Below, piece by piece: positions 56,030-64,000 of a DNA stretch of 64,000 nt. How positions within the stretch are numbered: the first letter of the stretch is position 1; each line of letters begins with the position of its first letter. The stretch covers positions 1 through 64,000 of the forward strand of contig NZ_RJZE01000020.1 of NCBI RefSeq assembly GCF_003986935.1, given 5' to 3'. A program made the position numbers and the translations under genes. The notes beneath the pieces were generated by a model. That model had not been told where the DNA came from. It saw nothing but the letters and a program-made list of their open reading frames with translations, and searched no databases. The DNA comes from Paraburkholderia kururiensis JCM 10599 = LMG 19447 (GTDB lineage Bacteria > Pseudomonadota > Gammaproteobacteria > Burkholderiales > Burkholderiaceae).

Positions 56030-57217
56030 TCAAGCGGTCGCGACAGCCGGCTCCGTGCCCGCTGCTTCGGCGAGCGCCAGCGCCTTGTCCGTTGCCTCCC
56101 ACGAGAACTCCGGCTCTTCGCGACCGAAGTGGCCATAAGCAGCCGTCTTCTCATAGACCGGACGCAGCAGGTCGAGCATCTGGATGATGCCCTTCGGACG
56201 CAGGTCGAAATGCTCGCGCACGAGCTGCGTGATGGTTGCATCCGACACGCGGCCCGTGCCAAACGTGTTCACCATCACCGAGGTGGGCTGCGCCACGCCG
56301 ATCGCGTACGACACCTGGATCAGGCAGCGCGATGCGAGGCCTGCGGCAACGATGTTCTTCGCAACGTAGCGACCCGCGTACGCGGCCGAGCGGTCCACCT
56401 TCGACGGGTCTTTGCCCGAGAACGCGCCGCCGCCGTGCGGTGCCGCGCCGCCGTACGTATCGACGATGATCTTGCGGCCGGTGAGACCGCAGTCGCCCTG
56501 CGGGCCGCCAATCACGAAGCGGCCAGTCGGGTTCACGAGGAACTTGATGTCGCCCTTCACGAGGTCGGCCGGCAGTGTGGGCTTGATGACCTCTTCGATC
56601 ACCGCTTCGCGCAGCGTGGACAGTTCGATATCCGGCGCATGCTGCGTGGAAAGCACGACGGTGTCGATCGCATACGGCTTGTTGTCGACGTAGCGAACCG
56701 TGACCTGCGACTTCGCGTCCGGACGCAGCCAGGGCAGGCGGCCGTCGCGGCGCAGGTTGGCCTGGCGCTCCACGAGGCGGTGCGACAGGTGGATGGGCAG
56801 CGGCATCAGTTCGGGCGTTTCGTCGCACGCGTAGCCGAACATCAGGCCCTGGTCGCCGGCGCCCTGGTCGAGATTGTTGTCGTGCGCGCGGTCCACGCCC
56901 TGGGCGATGTCCGGCGACTGCTTGTCGTAGGCGACGAGCACCGCGCAGCCGCGGTAGTCGATGCCGTAGTCGGTGTTGTCGTAGCCGATGCGCTTGATGG
57001 TGTCGCGCGCAATCTGGATGTAATCGACGTTCGCCGTCGTGGTGATTTCACCGGCGAGCACGACGAGGCCCGTGTTGCACAGCGTTTCCGCTGCAACCCG
57101 CGAATATTTGTCCTGCGTCAGGATGGCGTCGAGAATGGCGTCCGAGATCTGGTCAGCGACCTTGTCCGGGTGACCTTCGGAAACGGATTCAGACGTAAAG
57201 AGGAAGTCGTTTGACAC
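56030..57217 (-). CDS. metK: S-adenosylmethionine synthase
   Basis: The 395-residue protein carries the MetK motifs: SEGHPDKVADQISDA, GAGDQGLMFGYA (signature 1), GGGAFSGKDPSKVDRSAAY (signature 2) and KNIVAAGLA. It makes SAM from methionine and ATP; SAM feeds methylations including RsmI and the RlmI-type enzyme in this window. The start is GTG at 57217, preceded by AAGGAG. It is divergent from lpxL, an arrangement common in Burkholderiaceae. Confidence 0.97.
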   Translation of the reverse strand: MSNDFLFTSESVSEGHPDKVADQISDAILDAILTQDKYSRVAAETLCNTGLVVLAGEITTTANVDYIQIARDTIKRIGYDNTDYGIDYRGCAVLVAYDKQSPDIAQGVDRAHDNNLDQGAGDQGLMFGYACDETPELMPLPIHLSHRLVERQANLRRDGRLPWLRPDAKSQVTVRYVDNKPYAIDTVVLSTQHAPDIELSTLREAVIEEVIKPTLPADLVKGDIKFLVNPTGRFVIGGPQGDCGLTGRKIIVDTYGGAAPHGGGAFSGKDPSKVDRSAAYAGRYVAKNIVAAGLASRCLIQVSYAIGVAQPTSVMVNTFGTGRVSDATITQLVREHFDLRPKGIIQMLDLLRPVYEKTAAYGHFGREEPEFSWEATDKALALAEAAGTEPAVATA

Positions 57218-57488
57218 GTTGCAGACTCCTTGTAATTCCTTGGTTACGGTTGATCTTCACGTAGCCAGCTTCGGGAGCCTGAAGCGGCGACGCTTTAGCG
57301 GATTTGCTGCCAGGCCGGCGTTTGTCGCGCGTGCCTGTTTCGCCCCGCAAGTTGTCTATTAACTCGGCGAAGCCCGTATTATAGCGGCTTCCCTGATTTG
57401 TCGCTGAGTAACCACGCGTGCTGTATTACGACCTTTTCCCCGTCTTTCTGAAGTGCGTCGGGTTCGAGGCGCGGCCCGGAGCCCGCGC

Positions 57489-58373
57489 ATGCTAGGCCGC
57501 CTCGGCACCCATTTCGGCATCGGCCTCCTCAAGCTGTTCGCGATCCTGCCATACGGTTTCGTCGCGCGTCTGGGCGACGGCCTCGGCTGGCTCCTCTACC
57601 AGATTCCCAGCCGCCGCAAGCGCATCGTCCACATCAACCTCAAGCTCTGCTTTCCCGAATGGAGCGACGAGCGCCGCAAGGAAGTGGCGGGCAAGCATTT
57701 TCGGCACGCCATTCGCAGCTATCTGGAACGCAGCGTCCAGTGGTTCGGCTCGGCAAAGAAGCTCGAAAAGCTCATTCAGGTGGAAAGCGAAGTGGACCTG
57801 AGCGACCCCGACCTGCCGCCCACGCTCTTTCTTGGCTTCCACTTCGTCGGTATCGAAGCGGGTTCGATCTTCCTGAACTATTCGCTGCACCGGCGCTGCG
57901 GCTCGCTCTATCAGCCGATGTCGAACCCGCTGCTCGAAGAAGTAGCAAAGGCCGCGCGCGCCCGTTTCGACGCCGACATGGCGAGCCGCGCCGACAGCGC
58001 GCGCATCGTGCTGCGCTGGCTGCGCGAGCGCAAACCCGTGATGCTCGGCGCCGACATGGACTACGGCGCGCGTAACTCCACGTTCGTGCCGTTCTTCGGC
58101 GTGCCCACCTGCACACTCACGGCAGTGGGCCGCCTTGCCAAGGTGGGACACGCGCAGGTGGTGCCGTTCATCGGCGAAGTGCTGCCCCACTACAAAGGCT
58201 ACAAGCTCAAGATCTTCAAGCCGTGGGACCACTACCCCACCGGCGACGACGACGCGGACGCCCGCCGCATGAACGCGTTCCTCGAAGAGCAGATTCCACG
58301 CATTCCCGAGCAGTACTACTGGGTTCACAAGCGCTTCAAGACGCGGCCGCCGGGCGAGCCGAGCGTGTATTGA
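57489..58373 (+). CDS. lpxL: lipid A acyltransferase LpxL/HtrB family
   Basis: The 294-residue protein has the LpxL-family active-site motif FLGFHFVGIEAGS (HxxxxE), the flanking YQPMSN, and LGADMDYGARNSTFVPFFG. It is anchored by an N-terminal hydrophobic segment. LpxL/LpxM enzymes transfer a secondary acyl chain (lauroyl or myristoyl type) to Kdo2-lipid IVA. ATG at 57489 gives the usual start MLGRLGTHFG. It heads a plus-strand run including dapF, DUF484 and xerC. Confidence 0.93.
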   Translation: MLGRLGTHFGIGLLKLFAILPYGFVARLGDGLGWLLYQIPSRRKRIVHINLKLCFPEWSDERRKEVAGKHFRHAIRSYLERSVQWFGSAKKLEKLIQVESEVDLSDPDLPPTLFLGFHFVGIEAGSIFLNYSLHRRCGSLYQPMSNPLLEEVAKAARARFDADMASRADSARIVLRWLRERKPVMLGADMDYGARNSTFVPFFGVPTCTLTAVGRLAKVGHAQVVPFIGEVLPHYKGYKLKIFKPWDHYPTGDDDADARRMNAFLEEQIPRIPEQYYWVHKRFKTRPPGEPSVY

Positions 58374-58427
58374 GCAGGCCGTCGGTAAAGGCATAAGCGG
58401 GCCCGGCGCGTCGCTTACAATAGCGGG

Positions 58428-59303
58428 ATGAAACTGAAATTCACCAAAATGCACGGCGCAGGCAACGACTTCGTCGTGCTGGACGGCTACACGCAGCCGC
58501 TCTCGCTGAGCCCGGCGCGCGTGCGCGCGCTCGCCGACCGGCACTTCGGCGTAGGCGCCGACCAGCTGCTGCTGGTGGAAAAACCCACGATCGAAGGCGT
58601 CGATTTCAGATACCGCATCTTCAATTGCGACGGCGGCGAGGTCGAGCATTGCGGCAACGGCGCGCGCTGCTTCGTGCGCTTCGTGCGCGAACGCAAGCTC
58701 ACCGAAGCCAGCAGCATCCGCGTCCAGGTGCAGAACGGCGTGATCGCCCTCACCGTGCAGGAGAACGGCGAAGTGGTCGTGGACATGGGCACGCCGGTGT
58801 TCGAGCCCGCCCGCCTGCCGTTCGACACGAACGGGCTGGACGGCCGCCGCGAAGGCCGCGACACGCTCTGGCCACTCGAGGTGAACGGTACGGTGCGGTG
58901 GGTGTCGGCGGTGTCGATGGGCAATCCGCATGCCGTGCAGGTGGTGGACGACGTCGAAGCGTTCCCGGTTGGCGAAGACGGCCCCGTAATCGAGCGGCAC
59001 GCGCGCTTCGCGCAGAAAGTGAACGCCGGCTTCATGCAGATCGTGTCGCGCCGCGAGATTCGCCTGCGCGTCTACGAGCGCGGCGCTGGCGAAACGCTCG
59101 CCTGCGGCACGGGGGCCTGCGCGGCGGTGGCGGCCGGCATCCGGCGCGGGCTGCTCGACACGCCGGTGACGGTGCACACGCACGGCGGCGTGCTGACGAT
59201 TTCGTGGGACGGCGCGCGTGACGAAACCGCGCCGCTCTTCATGGCCGGACCGGCGACGACCGTTTTCGAAGGCGAACTGGACCTGGACACGCTGCCCGAA
59301 TAA
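58428..59303 (+). CDS. dapF: diaminopimelate epimerase
   Basis: At 291 residues it is full length. Both catalytic Cys motifs are present: FNCDGGEVEHCGNGARCF (first Cys base) and ETLACGTGACAAVAAG (second Cys). The N-terminal KMHGAGNDFVVLDG is also typical. DapF converts LL- to meso-diaminopimelate for lysine and peptidoglycan synthesis. It lies 55 bp after lpxL. Confidence 0.97.
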   Translation: MKLKFTKMHGAGNDFVVLDGYTQPLSLSPARVRALADRHFGVGADQLLLVEKPTIEGVDFRYRIFNCDGGEVEHCGNGARCFVRFVRERKLTEASSIRVQVQNGVIALTVQENGEVVVDMGTPVFEPARLPFDTNGLDGRREGRDTLWPLEVNGTVRWVSAVSMGNPHAVQVVDDVEAFPVGEDGPVIERHARFAQKVNAGFMQIVSRREIRLRVYERGAGETLACGTGACAAVAAGIRRGLLDTPVTVHTHGGVLTISWDGARDETAPLFMAGPATTVFEGELDLDTLPE

Positions 59304-59435
59304 GCTGCCGTGCAAGGTGCAAATGCCGGCGGCAAGCAGACGACAGGCGCCGCGCGCAAGCGCGGCGGCATCCGAACCACTCATTCAACCGATTGACCGA
59401 CGCGCGGCCCGCCGCGCCTCTCCCAAGCCCAGACC

Positions 59436-60239
59436 ATGAACGATCGCGAAGTCGCCGACTATCTGCTCGCCAATCCCGATTTCTTCACCGAGCACGCCGA
59501 ACTGCTAGCCACGATCCGGCTCGGCAATCCGCACGGCAAAGCCGCGGTGTCGCTGCAGGAGCGGCAGATGGAAATGCTGCGCGACAAGAACAAGCTGCTC
59601 GAACGGCGCCTTGCCGAGCTGCTGCGCTACGGCCACGAGAACGACAGCATCGCCGCGAAGTTCAACCGCTGGACCACGCGCGTGATTTCGGAGCGCGACC
59701 CGTACGCGCTGCCCCGCACCATCGCCGACAACCTGCGCGACGTGTTCGACGTGCCGCAGGCCGCGCTGCGCGTGTGGGACGTGGCGGAGCAGTACGCACA
59801 GGCCGATTTCGCGCGCCACACCGGCGAGGAAGTGCGGATCTTCGCCAACAGCCTCGCGGCGCCGTACTGCGGAGCGAACACCGGTTTCGAGGCGGCGCAG
59901 TGGCTCGCGGCGTCGGCGGCGTCCACGGCGGCGGCTGCGTCCGGCTCCGCTTCAGTGACGGCTTCGCCTTTGACCAATGCCGGCTCGGCGCACGCCGAAG
60001 CGGCCGGCAACGATGCGGCCGTGGCCGCGTCATCGGGCACCGGCACCAGCACCGGCATCGAATCGATCGCCATTCTCGCGCTGCGCGACCCGCAGGCCGA
60101 CGCCGCGGCGCCGGCGTTCGGCTTGCTCGTGATGGGCTCGCCGGACGCGCGCCGCTTCCACGAAGGCATGGCGACGGACTTCCTTTCGCAGATCGGGGCC
60201 CTCGCGAGCGCCGCGCTGACGCGCCTGCTGCCGCGCTGA
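59436..60239 (+). CDS. DUF484 family protein
   Basis: The 267-residue protein begins VADYLLANPDFFTEHAELLATIRLGNPHGKAAVSLQERQMEMLRDKN, the hallmark N-terminus of DUF484, with a coiled-coil stretch next and a GAF-like C-terminal part. The family is almost always next to xerC and dapF in gamma- and beta-proteobacteria, as here, and is of unknown function. A low-complexity Ala/Ser/Thr insert (about 160-200) interrupts the GAF-like region. Confidence 0.9.
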   Translation: MNDREVADYLLANPDFFTEHAELLATIRLGNPHGKAAVSLQERQMEMLRDKNKLLERRLAELLRYGHENDSIAAKFNRWTTRVISERDPYALPRTIADNLRDVFDVPQAALRVWDVAEQYAQADFARHTGEEVRIFANSLAAPYCGANTGFEAAQWLAASAASTAAAASGSASVTASPLTNAGSAHAEAAGNDAAVAASSGTGTSTGIESIAILALRDPQADAAAPAFGLLVMGSPDARRFHEGMATDFLSQIGALASAALTRLLPR

Positions 60240-60269
60240 ACCCAATCTGATCCCGCTTCGTCCAGTCAC

Positions 60270-61193
60270 GTGAACGCCACCGACCCCACCGCCACCTACC
60301 TGTCGAGCCTCGAGCACGAGCGGCGGCTGTCGGCGCACACGCTGCGCGGCTACACGCACGAACTCGACGAACTGAAGAGGCTGGCAAACGGCCGGCCGCT
60401 GGAAAGCCTGACGGCCACGGACATCCGCGGCGCCGTGGCCCGCGCCCATGCGGGCGGCTTGTCGGCGCGCTCCATCGCGCACCGGCTTTCGGCCTGGCGC
60501 GCGTTCTACCGCTGGTACGCGGGGCACGTGGAGCTGCCCGCCAATCCGGTGGCTACGGTGCGCGCGCCGAAGCGGGCGAAGACCTTGCCGAAGGCGCTTT
60601 CCGTCGACGACGCCAACGCGCTGATGGACGCGCCGTCGCCCGGCACTGCCGAAGGCCTGCGCGACCACGCCATGCTCGAACTGTTCTACTCGTCGGGATT
60701 GCGGCTCGCCGAGCTGGTGGGTCTCGACGTGACGTACGCGAAGGCGGACGGCCACGAATCCGCAGGCTGGCTCAAGCTCGACGCCGCCGAAGTGGAAGTG
60801 CTCGGCAAGGGCAACCGGCGTCGCGTGGTGCCCGTGGGCCGCAAGGCGCTCGACGCGCTCAACGCCTGGCTCGCCGTGCGTCACGAATTCGTGAGGGCCG
60901 ACCCGCAGCCGCTGTTCCTCTCGGTGCGCGGCAACCGGATGTCGCCCAACGTAGTGCGCGAACGCGTGAAGCGCGCCGCCATTGCCGCGGGCGTTCCGGC
61001 CAACGTGCATCCGCACGTGCTGCGCCACTCGTTCGCCACACACGTGCTCCAGTCGAGCGGCGATCTGCGCGCGGTCCAGGAACTGCTGGGACACGCGAGC
61101 ATCACCGCCACCCAGGTCTATACGTCGCTCGATTTCCAGCATCTCGCGCGCGTCTACGATCAGGCCCATCCGCGGGCGAAGAAACGCGACTGA
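60270..61193 (+). CDS. xerC: tyrosine recombinase XerC
   Basis: The 307-residue protein has the SAM-like N-terminal domain (about 1-95) and the catalytic domain with the full set: Arg145 in SSGLRLAELVG, Lys180 in LGKGNRRR, His249 and Arg252 in HPHVLRHSFATH, His275 in LLGHAS, and the nucleophile Tyr284 in QVYTSLDF. With XerD it resolves chromosome dimers at dif. The start is GTG at 60270. Context dapF-DUF484-xerC supports XerC and not XerD or a phage integrase. Confidence 0.97.
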   Translation: MNATDPTATYLSSLEHERRLSAHTLRGYTHELDELKRLANGRPLESLTATDIRGAVARAHAGGLSARSIAHRLSAWRAFYRWYAGHVELPANPVATVRAPKRAKTLPKALSVDDANALMDAPSPGTAEGLRDHAMLELFYSSGLRLAELVGLDVTYAKADGHESAGWLKLDAAEVEVLGKGNRRRVVPVGRKALDALNAWLAVRHEFVRADPQPLFLSVRGNRMSPNVVRERVKRAAIAAGVPANVHPHVLRHSFATHVLQSSGDLRAVQELLGHASITATQVYTSLDFQHLARVYDQAHPRAKKRD

Positions 61194-61338
61194 CGCCTGA
61201 AGCCATCGCCATCGCTGCGCTGCCGCCGTGTCAGCGGCGCGATGCCCACGCTGTGCGTCGCCGCCGCTTCGCGTAACCGCGCTATTGCCGCCTATTGCCG
61301 CCCTTTAGCGCCTCCTGTATCACCCAACCGAATCCGTC

Positions 61339-62541
61339 ATGAATACCGTTACGCTCAAACCGTCGAAAGAGAAGTCGCTGCTGCGCCGCCACCCGTGGGT
61401 CTACGCGAATGCGATCGACCGCGTCGACGGCAAGCCGGCTTCCGGCGCCACCGTCATCGTGCGGGCTCACGATGGCCGGTTCCTCGCGCGCGCCGCCTGG
61501 AGCGCGCAGTCGCAGATCCGCGCCCGCGTGTGGAGCTTCGACGAAGCCGAACCCATCGATCACGCCTTCTTCAAGCGCCGCGTGCAGCGCGCGCTGGCGC
61601 ACCGCCAGCAGATGGTGCGCGACACGGGCGCGGTGCGCCTGATCTTCGGCGAAGCGGACGGCCTGCCGGGCCTGATCGTCGACTACTACACCGCCGACGA
61701 CGCCGAGGCGCGCGGCCAGCTCGTCTGCCAGTTCATGGCGGCGGGCGTCGAAGCCTGGAAGGACGCGATCGTGGCGGCGCTCGTGGGCGCGACCGGTTGC
61801 CCGAACGTCTACGAGCGCTCGGACGTGTCGATCCGCGAGAAGGAAGGGCTCGAGCAGACAACCGGCGTGCTGGCGGGCGATGCGCCGCCCGAGACGCTCG
61901 TCGTCACCGAAAACGGCGTGCGCTACCACGTGGATGTGCGCAACGGCCACAAGACCGGCTTCTACATCGACCAGCGCGACAACCGCGCGCTCGTGCAGAC
62001 CTTCGCGCAAGGCCGCGACGTGCTGAACTGCTTCTGCTACACGGGCGGCTTTTCGCTCGCGGCGCTCAAGGGCGGCGCGGCGCGCGTGGTGTCCATCGAT
62101 TCGTCGGGCGAAGCGCTCGCGCTTGCCCAGCAGAACGTCACGGCGAACGGCTTCGACGCGGCGCGCGCCACGTGGCTCGACGCCGACGCGTTCCGCACGC
62201 TGCGCAGCCTCTACGACGACGGCCAGCGCTTCGACCTGATCGTGCTCGATCCGCCGAAGTTCGCGCCGTCGCGCGAGCACGTCGATCGGGCGGCACGCGC
62301 GTACAAGGACATCAACCTCAGCGGCTTCAAGCTGCTGCGGCCGGGCGGCCTGCTGTTCACCTACTCGTGCTCGGGCGCAATCGACTCGGAACTGTTCCAG
62401 AAGATCGTTGCCGGCGCGGCCGCCGACGCGCGCGTGGACGCGCGCATCCTCAAGCGGCTCGGCGCGGGCGTCGATCACCCGCTGCTCACGGCCTTTCCGG
62501 AAGGCGAGTACCTGAAGGGACTGCTGTTGCAAATCGCCTGA
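61339..62541 (+). CDS. 23S rRNA (cytosine) methyltransferase, RlmI/YccW family
   Basis: The 400-residue protein has an N-terminal PUA domain (about 1-75, KSLLRRHPWVYANAID), a middle region with EADGLPGLIVDYY, and a C-terminal Rossmann methyltransferase domain with KTGFYIDQRDNR, DVLNCFCYTGGFSLAALKGGA (SAM-binding) and the motif LDPPKFAPSR. E. coli RlmI makes m5C1962 of 23S rRNA. The match to the RlmI family is strong, though target specificity is inferred. Confidence 0.93.
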   Translation: MNTVTLKPSKEKSLLRRHPWVYANAIDRVDGKPASGATVIVRAHDGRFLARAAWSAQSQIRARVWSFDEAEPIDHAFFKRRVQRALAHRQQMVRDTGAVRLIFGEADGLPGLIVDYYTADDAEARGQLVCQFMAAGVEAWKDAIVAALVGATGCPNVYERSDVSIREKEGLEQTTGVLAGDAPPETLVVTENGVRYHVDVRNGHKTGFYIDQRDNRALVQTFAQGRDVLNCFCYTGGFSLAALKGGAARVVSIDSSGEALALAQQNVTANGFDAARATWLDADAFRTLRSLYDDGQRFDLIVLDPPKFAPSREHVDRAARAYKDINLSGFKLLRPGGLLFTYSCSGAIDSELFQKIVAGAAADARVDARILKRLGAGVDHPLLTAFPEGEYLKGLLLQIA

Positions 62542-62717
62542 GCGGCCCCATCTGGGAGGCTGTTTTTGCGCTGGCGGCGGCCTCGTCCGTACGGCCAACG
62601 CGCCCGGTCGCCGCAAGCGGTTGGGAGGCAGATATGTTTCAATAGTCAATTCGATTGCCCGTGCCACGGCGCCCGGGCCACCCTAATTCACGATTCACGC
62701 ATTGACAGGCGACCAGC

Positions 62718-63794
62718 ATGATTCCCGTTACCATCCTCACCGGCTTTCTGGGCAGCGGCAAAACCACGCTGCTCAAGCGCATCCTGAACGAGAAGCACGG
62801 CATGAAGATCGCCGTGGTGGAAAACGAGTTCGGCGAGGAGAACATCGACAACGACATCCTCGTGCAGGACTCGAACGAGCAGATCATCCAGATGAGCAAC
62901 GGCTGCATCTGCTGCACGATTCGCGGCGACCTCGCGCGCGTGCTGGGCGATCTGGCGGCGAAGAAGCGCGACGGCAAACTCGACTTCGACCGCGTCGTGA
63001 TCGAGACCACGGGCCTCGCCAATCCGGGCCCCGTGGCGCAGACGTTCTTCATGGATAACGAGATCGCCGACGAATTCCTGCTCGACGCTATCATCACGCT
63101 CGTGGACGCAAAGCACGCGAACCACCAGCTCGACGAACACGAAGTCGTGCAGCGTCAGGTGGGTTTCGCCGATCGCCTTTTCATCACGAAGTCCGACCTC
63201 GTCGACGAAAACGCGCTGACTGACCTGCGCCACCGGCTCGTCCACATGAATCCGAAGGCGTCCATTCGTGTCGTCAATTTCGGCGAAGCGGACATCAAGG
63301 AAGTGTTCGACCTGCGCGGCTTCAACCTGAACGCGAAGCTCGAGATCGATCCGGACTTCCTCGCCGAAGACGAGCACGATCATGCTCATGACCACGAGCA
63401 CCACGATCATGACCACGCCGATTGCGACCACGATCACGGCCACTGCAATCACGAAGGCCACGATCACGGCCATCACCACCATCACGCGCATCACGACGAC
63501 AAGATCAAGTCGTTCGTCTACCGTAGCGACCGCCCGTTCGATCCGAACCGGCTGGAAGACTTCCTCGGCGGCATCCTGCAGATCTACGGCGAACGTCTGC
63601 TGCGCTACAAGGGCGTGTTGTACATGAAGGGCGTAGACCGCAAGGTCGTGTTCCAGGGCGTGCACCAGATGATGGGCAGCGACCTCGCCTCGAAGTGGCT
63701 GCCGGCGGAGAAGAAGACGAACAAGATGGTGTTCATCGGTATCGAGCTGCCGCAAGACCTGATTACCGACGGCCTCGACGCCTGTCTCGCCTGA
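62718..63794 (+). CDS. CobW/COG0523 metal-chaperone GTPase with His-rich insert
   Basis: The 358-residue protein has the G1 motif GFLGSGKTT (9-17), the family CxCC motif (GCICC, Cys63-66), IETTGLANP (about 96-104, G3-like) and TKSDLVD (G4). A C-terminal CobW domain follows residue 262. The insert at about 220-260 holds 21 His in 40 residues plus Asp and two Cys, an unusually dense metal-binding segment. COG0523 proteins deliver metals (Zn, Co or others) to client enzymes; ZigA-like and YeiR-like members manage Zn. No Zur-type box is obvious upstream. Confidence 0.92.
   Translation: MIPVTILTGFLGSGKTTLLKRILNEKHGMKIAVVENEFGEENIDNDILVQDSNEQIIQMSNGCICCTIRGDLARVLGDLAAKKRDGKLDFDRVVIETTGLANPGPVAQTFFMDNEIADEFLLDAIITLVDAKHANHQLDEHEVVQRQVGFADRLFITKSDLVDENALTDLRHRLVHMNPKASIRVVNFGEADIKEVFDLRGFNLNAKLEIDPDFLAEDEHDHAHDHEHHDHDHADCDHDHGHCNHEGHDHGHHHHHAHHDDKIKSFVYRSDRPFDPNRLEDFLGGILQIYGERLLRYKGVLYMKGVDRKVVFQGVHQMMGSDLASKWLPAEKKTNKMVFIGIELPQDLITDGLDACLA
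63375..63494 (+). repeat. His-codon-rich repeat region in the CobW gene
   Basis: CAC/CAT-rich imperfect repeats (of the GACCACGATCAT type) encode the His-rich insert. Confidence 0.7.
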
Positions 63795-63860
63795 GCGCCA
63801 GCCAGAGAGCAGCAGTGGATTCGCGTGGGCCGCGAGGCCTTGCGTAGGGGTCCAGTAAGG

Positions 63861-63890
63861 GTCGGCCCGCATTCAGAAATGCGGGCCGAC
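63861..63890 (+). terminator. strong hairpin downstream of the CobW gene
   Basis: A perfect 13-bp stem (GTCGGCCCGCATT at 63861-63873 with its complement at 63878-63890) and a 4-nt loop lie 67 bp after the stop. There is no T-run on either strand, so it may be a Rho-independent-like stop of weak type or another structure. Confidence 0.55.
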
Positions 63891-64000
63891 TCCGTTATGG
63901 AAGCACAAACGCGAATCGTCGCTTTTTCGCAGTTGCCGGGTTATATTTTCGGGATTGCGGGTGCGGCTACGCGGGTTTCCCTGCTTGCGGCGGCAGATTG

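Noticed and set aside
57218..57488. SAM-sensing riboswitch upstream of metK
   Set aside because: No recognisable SAM-I, SAM-II or SAH riboswitch core is seen in the leader.
57492..59384. A 630-residue minus-strand open frame opposite lpxL and dapF
   Set aside because: Composition is Arg/Ala/His-rich without motifs, while the plus strand encodes two well-supported enzymes.
60270..61193. Phage integrase
   Set aside because: Context dapF-DUF484-xerC and full length match the housekeeping XerC recombinase.
61282..62667. A 461-residue minus-strand open frame opposite the RlmI-type gene
   Set aside because: Same shadow pattern; the plus-strand enzyme carries PUA and methyltransferase motifs.

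Overview
The window is GC-rich chromosomal DNA from a beta-proteobacterium, most likely Burkholderiaceae (Paraburkholderia or a close relative). The evidence is gene content and order: yraN-diaA-dolP divergent from rsmI, metK followed by lpxL-dapF-DUF484-xerC, a small H-NS-family protein, a HiPIP, and a form-II-type cox cluster. It reads mainly as core or semi-core genome. There is no CRISPR array, intact insertion sequence or prophage.

Layout. 1-1.5 kb: a probable island scar beside tRNA-Ala(CGC), with a 5'-truncated glycosidase fragment, a 12-bp inverted repeat and a helix-turn-helix protein. 1.7-6 kb: YraN, DiaA, DolP and a cytochrome c on the minus strand, divergent from RsmI, then an RlpA lipoprotein. 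6.6-12.8 kb: metallo-beta-lactamase-fold hydrolase plus DEDDh exonuclease, Lrp-type regulator, cation diffusion facilitator, H-NS-like protein, HugZ-like protein and an MFS exporter. 13.1-14.7 kb: a highly repetitive lipoprotein preceded by a well-spaced sigma-54 promoter. 14.8-28.3 kb: JmjC-like oxygenase, orphan branched-chain amino-acid binding protein, dienelactone hydrolase plus amidase, MHS-type transporter, HiPIP, LhgO-like oxidase, AAA+ ATPase, YbhP-like phosphoesterase, LysE exporter and ferredoxin-NADP reductase. 28.8-32.2 kb: a soluble NarL-type two-component pair and an amino-acid permease.

32.7-40.2 kb is the main functional unit, a seven-gene cox-like operon (S-L-M-D-E-G-F order) for a molybdenum hydroxylase. 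The large subunit carries the form II active-site loop AYRGAGR, so CO is not a secure substrate. CoxS, CoxL and CoxM are the iron-sulfur, molybdenum and FAD subunits; CoxD, CoxE, CoxG and the XdhC-type protein serve maturation, cofactor insertion and recruitment. A cluster of direct and inverted repeats precedes the operon. It is followed convergently by a PepSY-type membrane protein with a Fur-like box upstream.

41.4-55.9 kb: SrkA kinase, a complete RND tripartite efflux operon, MFS exporter, fatty-acid desaturase, YghZ-type aldo-keto reductase, DUF3185 protein and PhyH-type dioxygenase. 56-64 kb is housekeeping: metK, lpxL, dapF, DUF484, xerC, an RlmI-type methyltransferase and a CobW/COG0523 GTPase with a very His-rich insert.

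No wholly new system stands out. The best leads are the form II cox operon with its repeat-rich upstream region, the sigma-54-linked hypervariable lipoprotein, several in-frame short tandem repeats likely to vary by slippage, and the Fur-box/PepSY pair.
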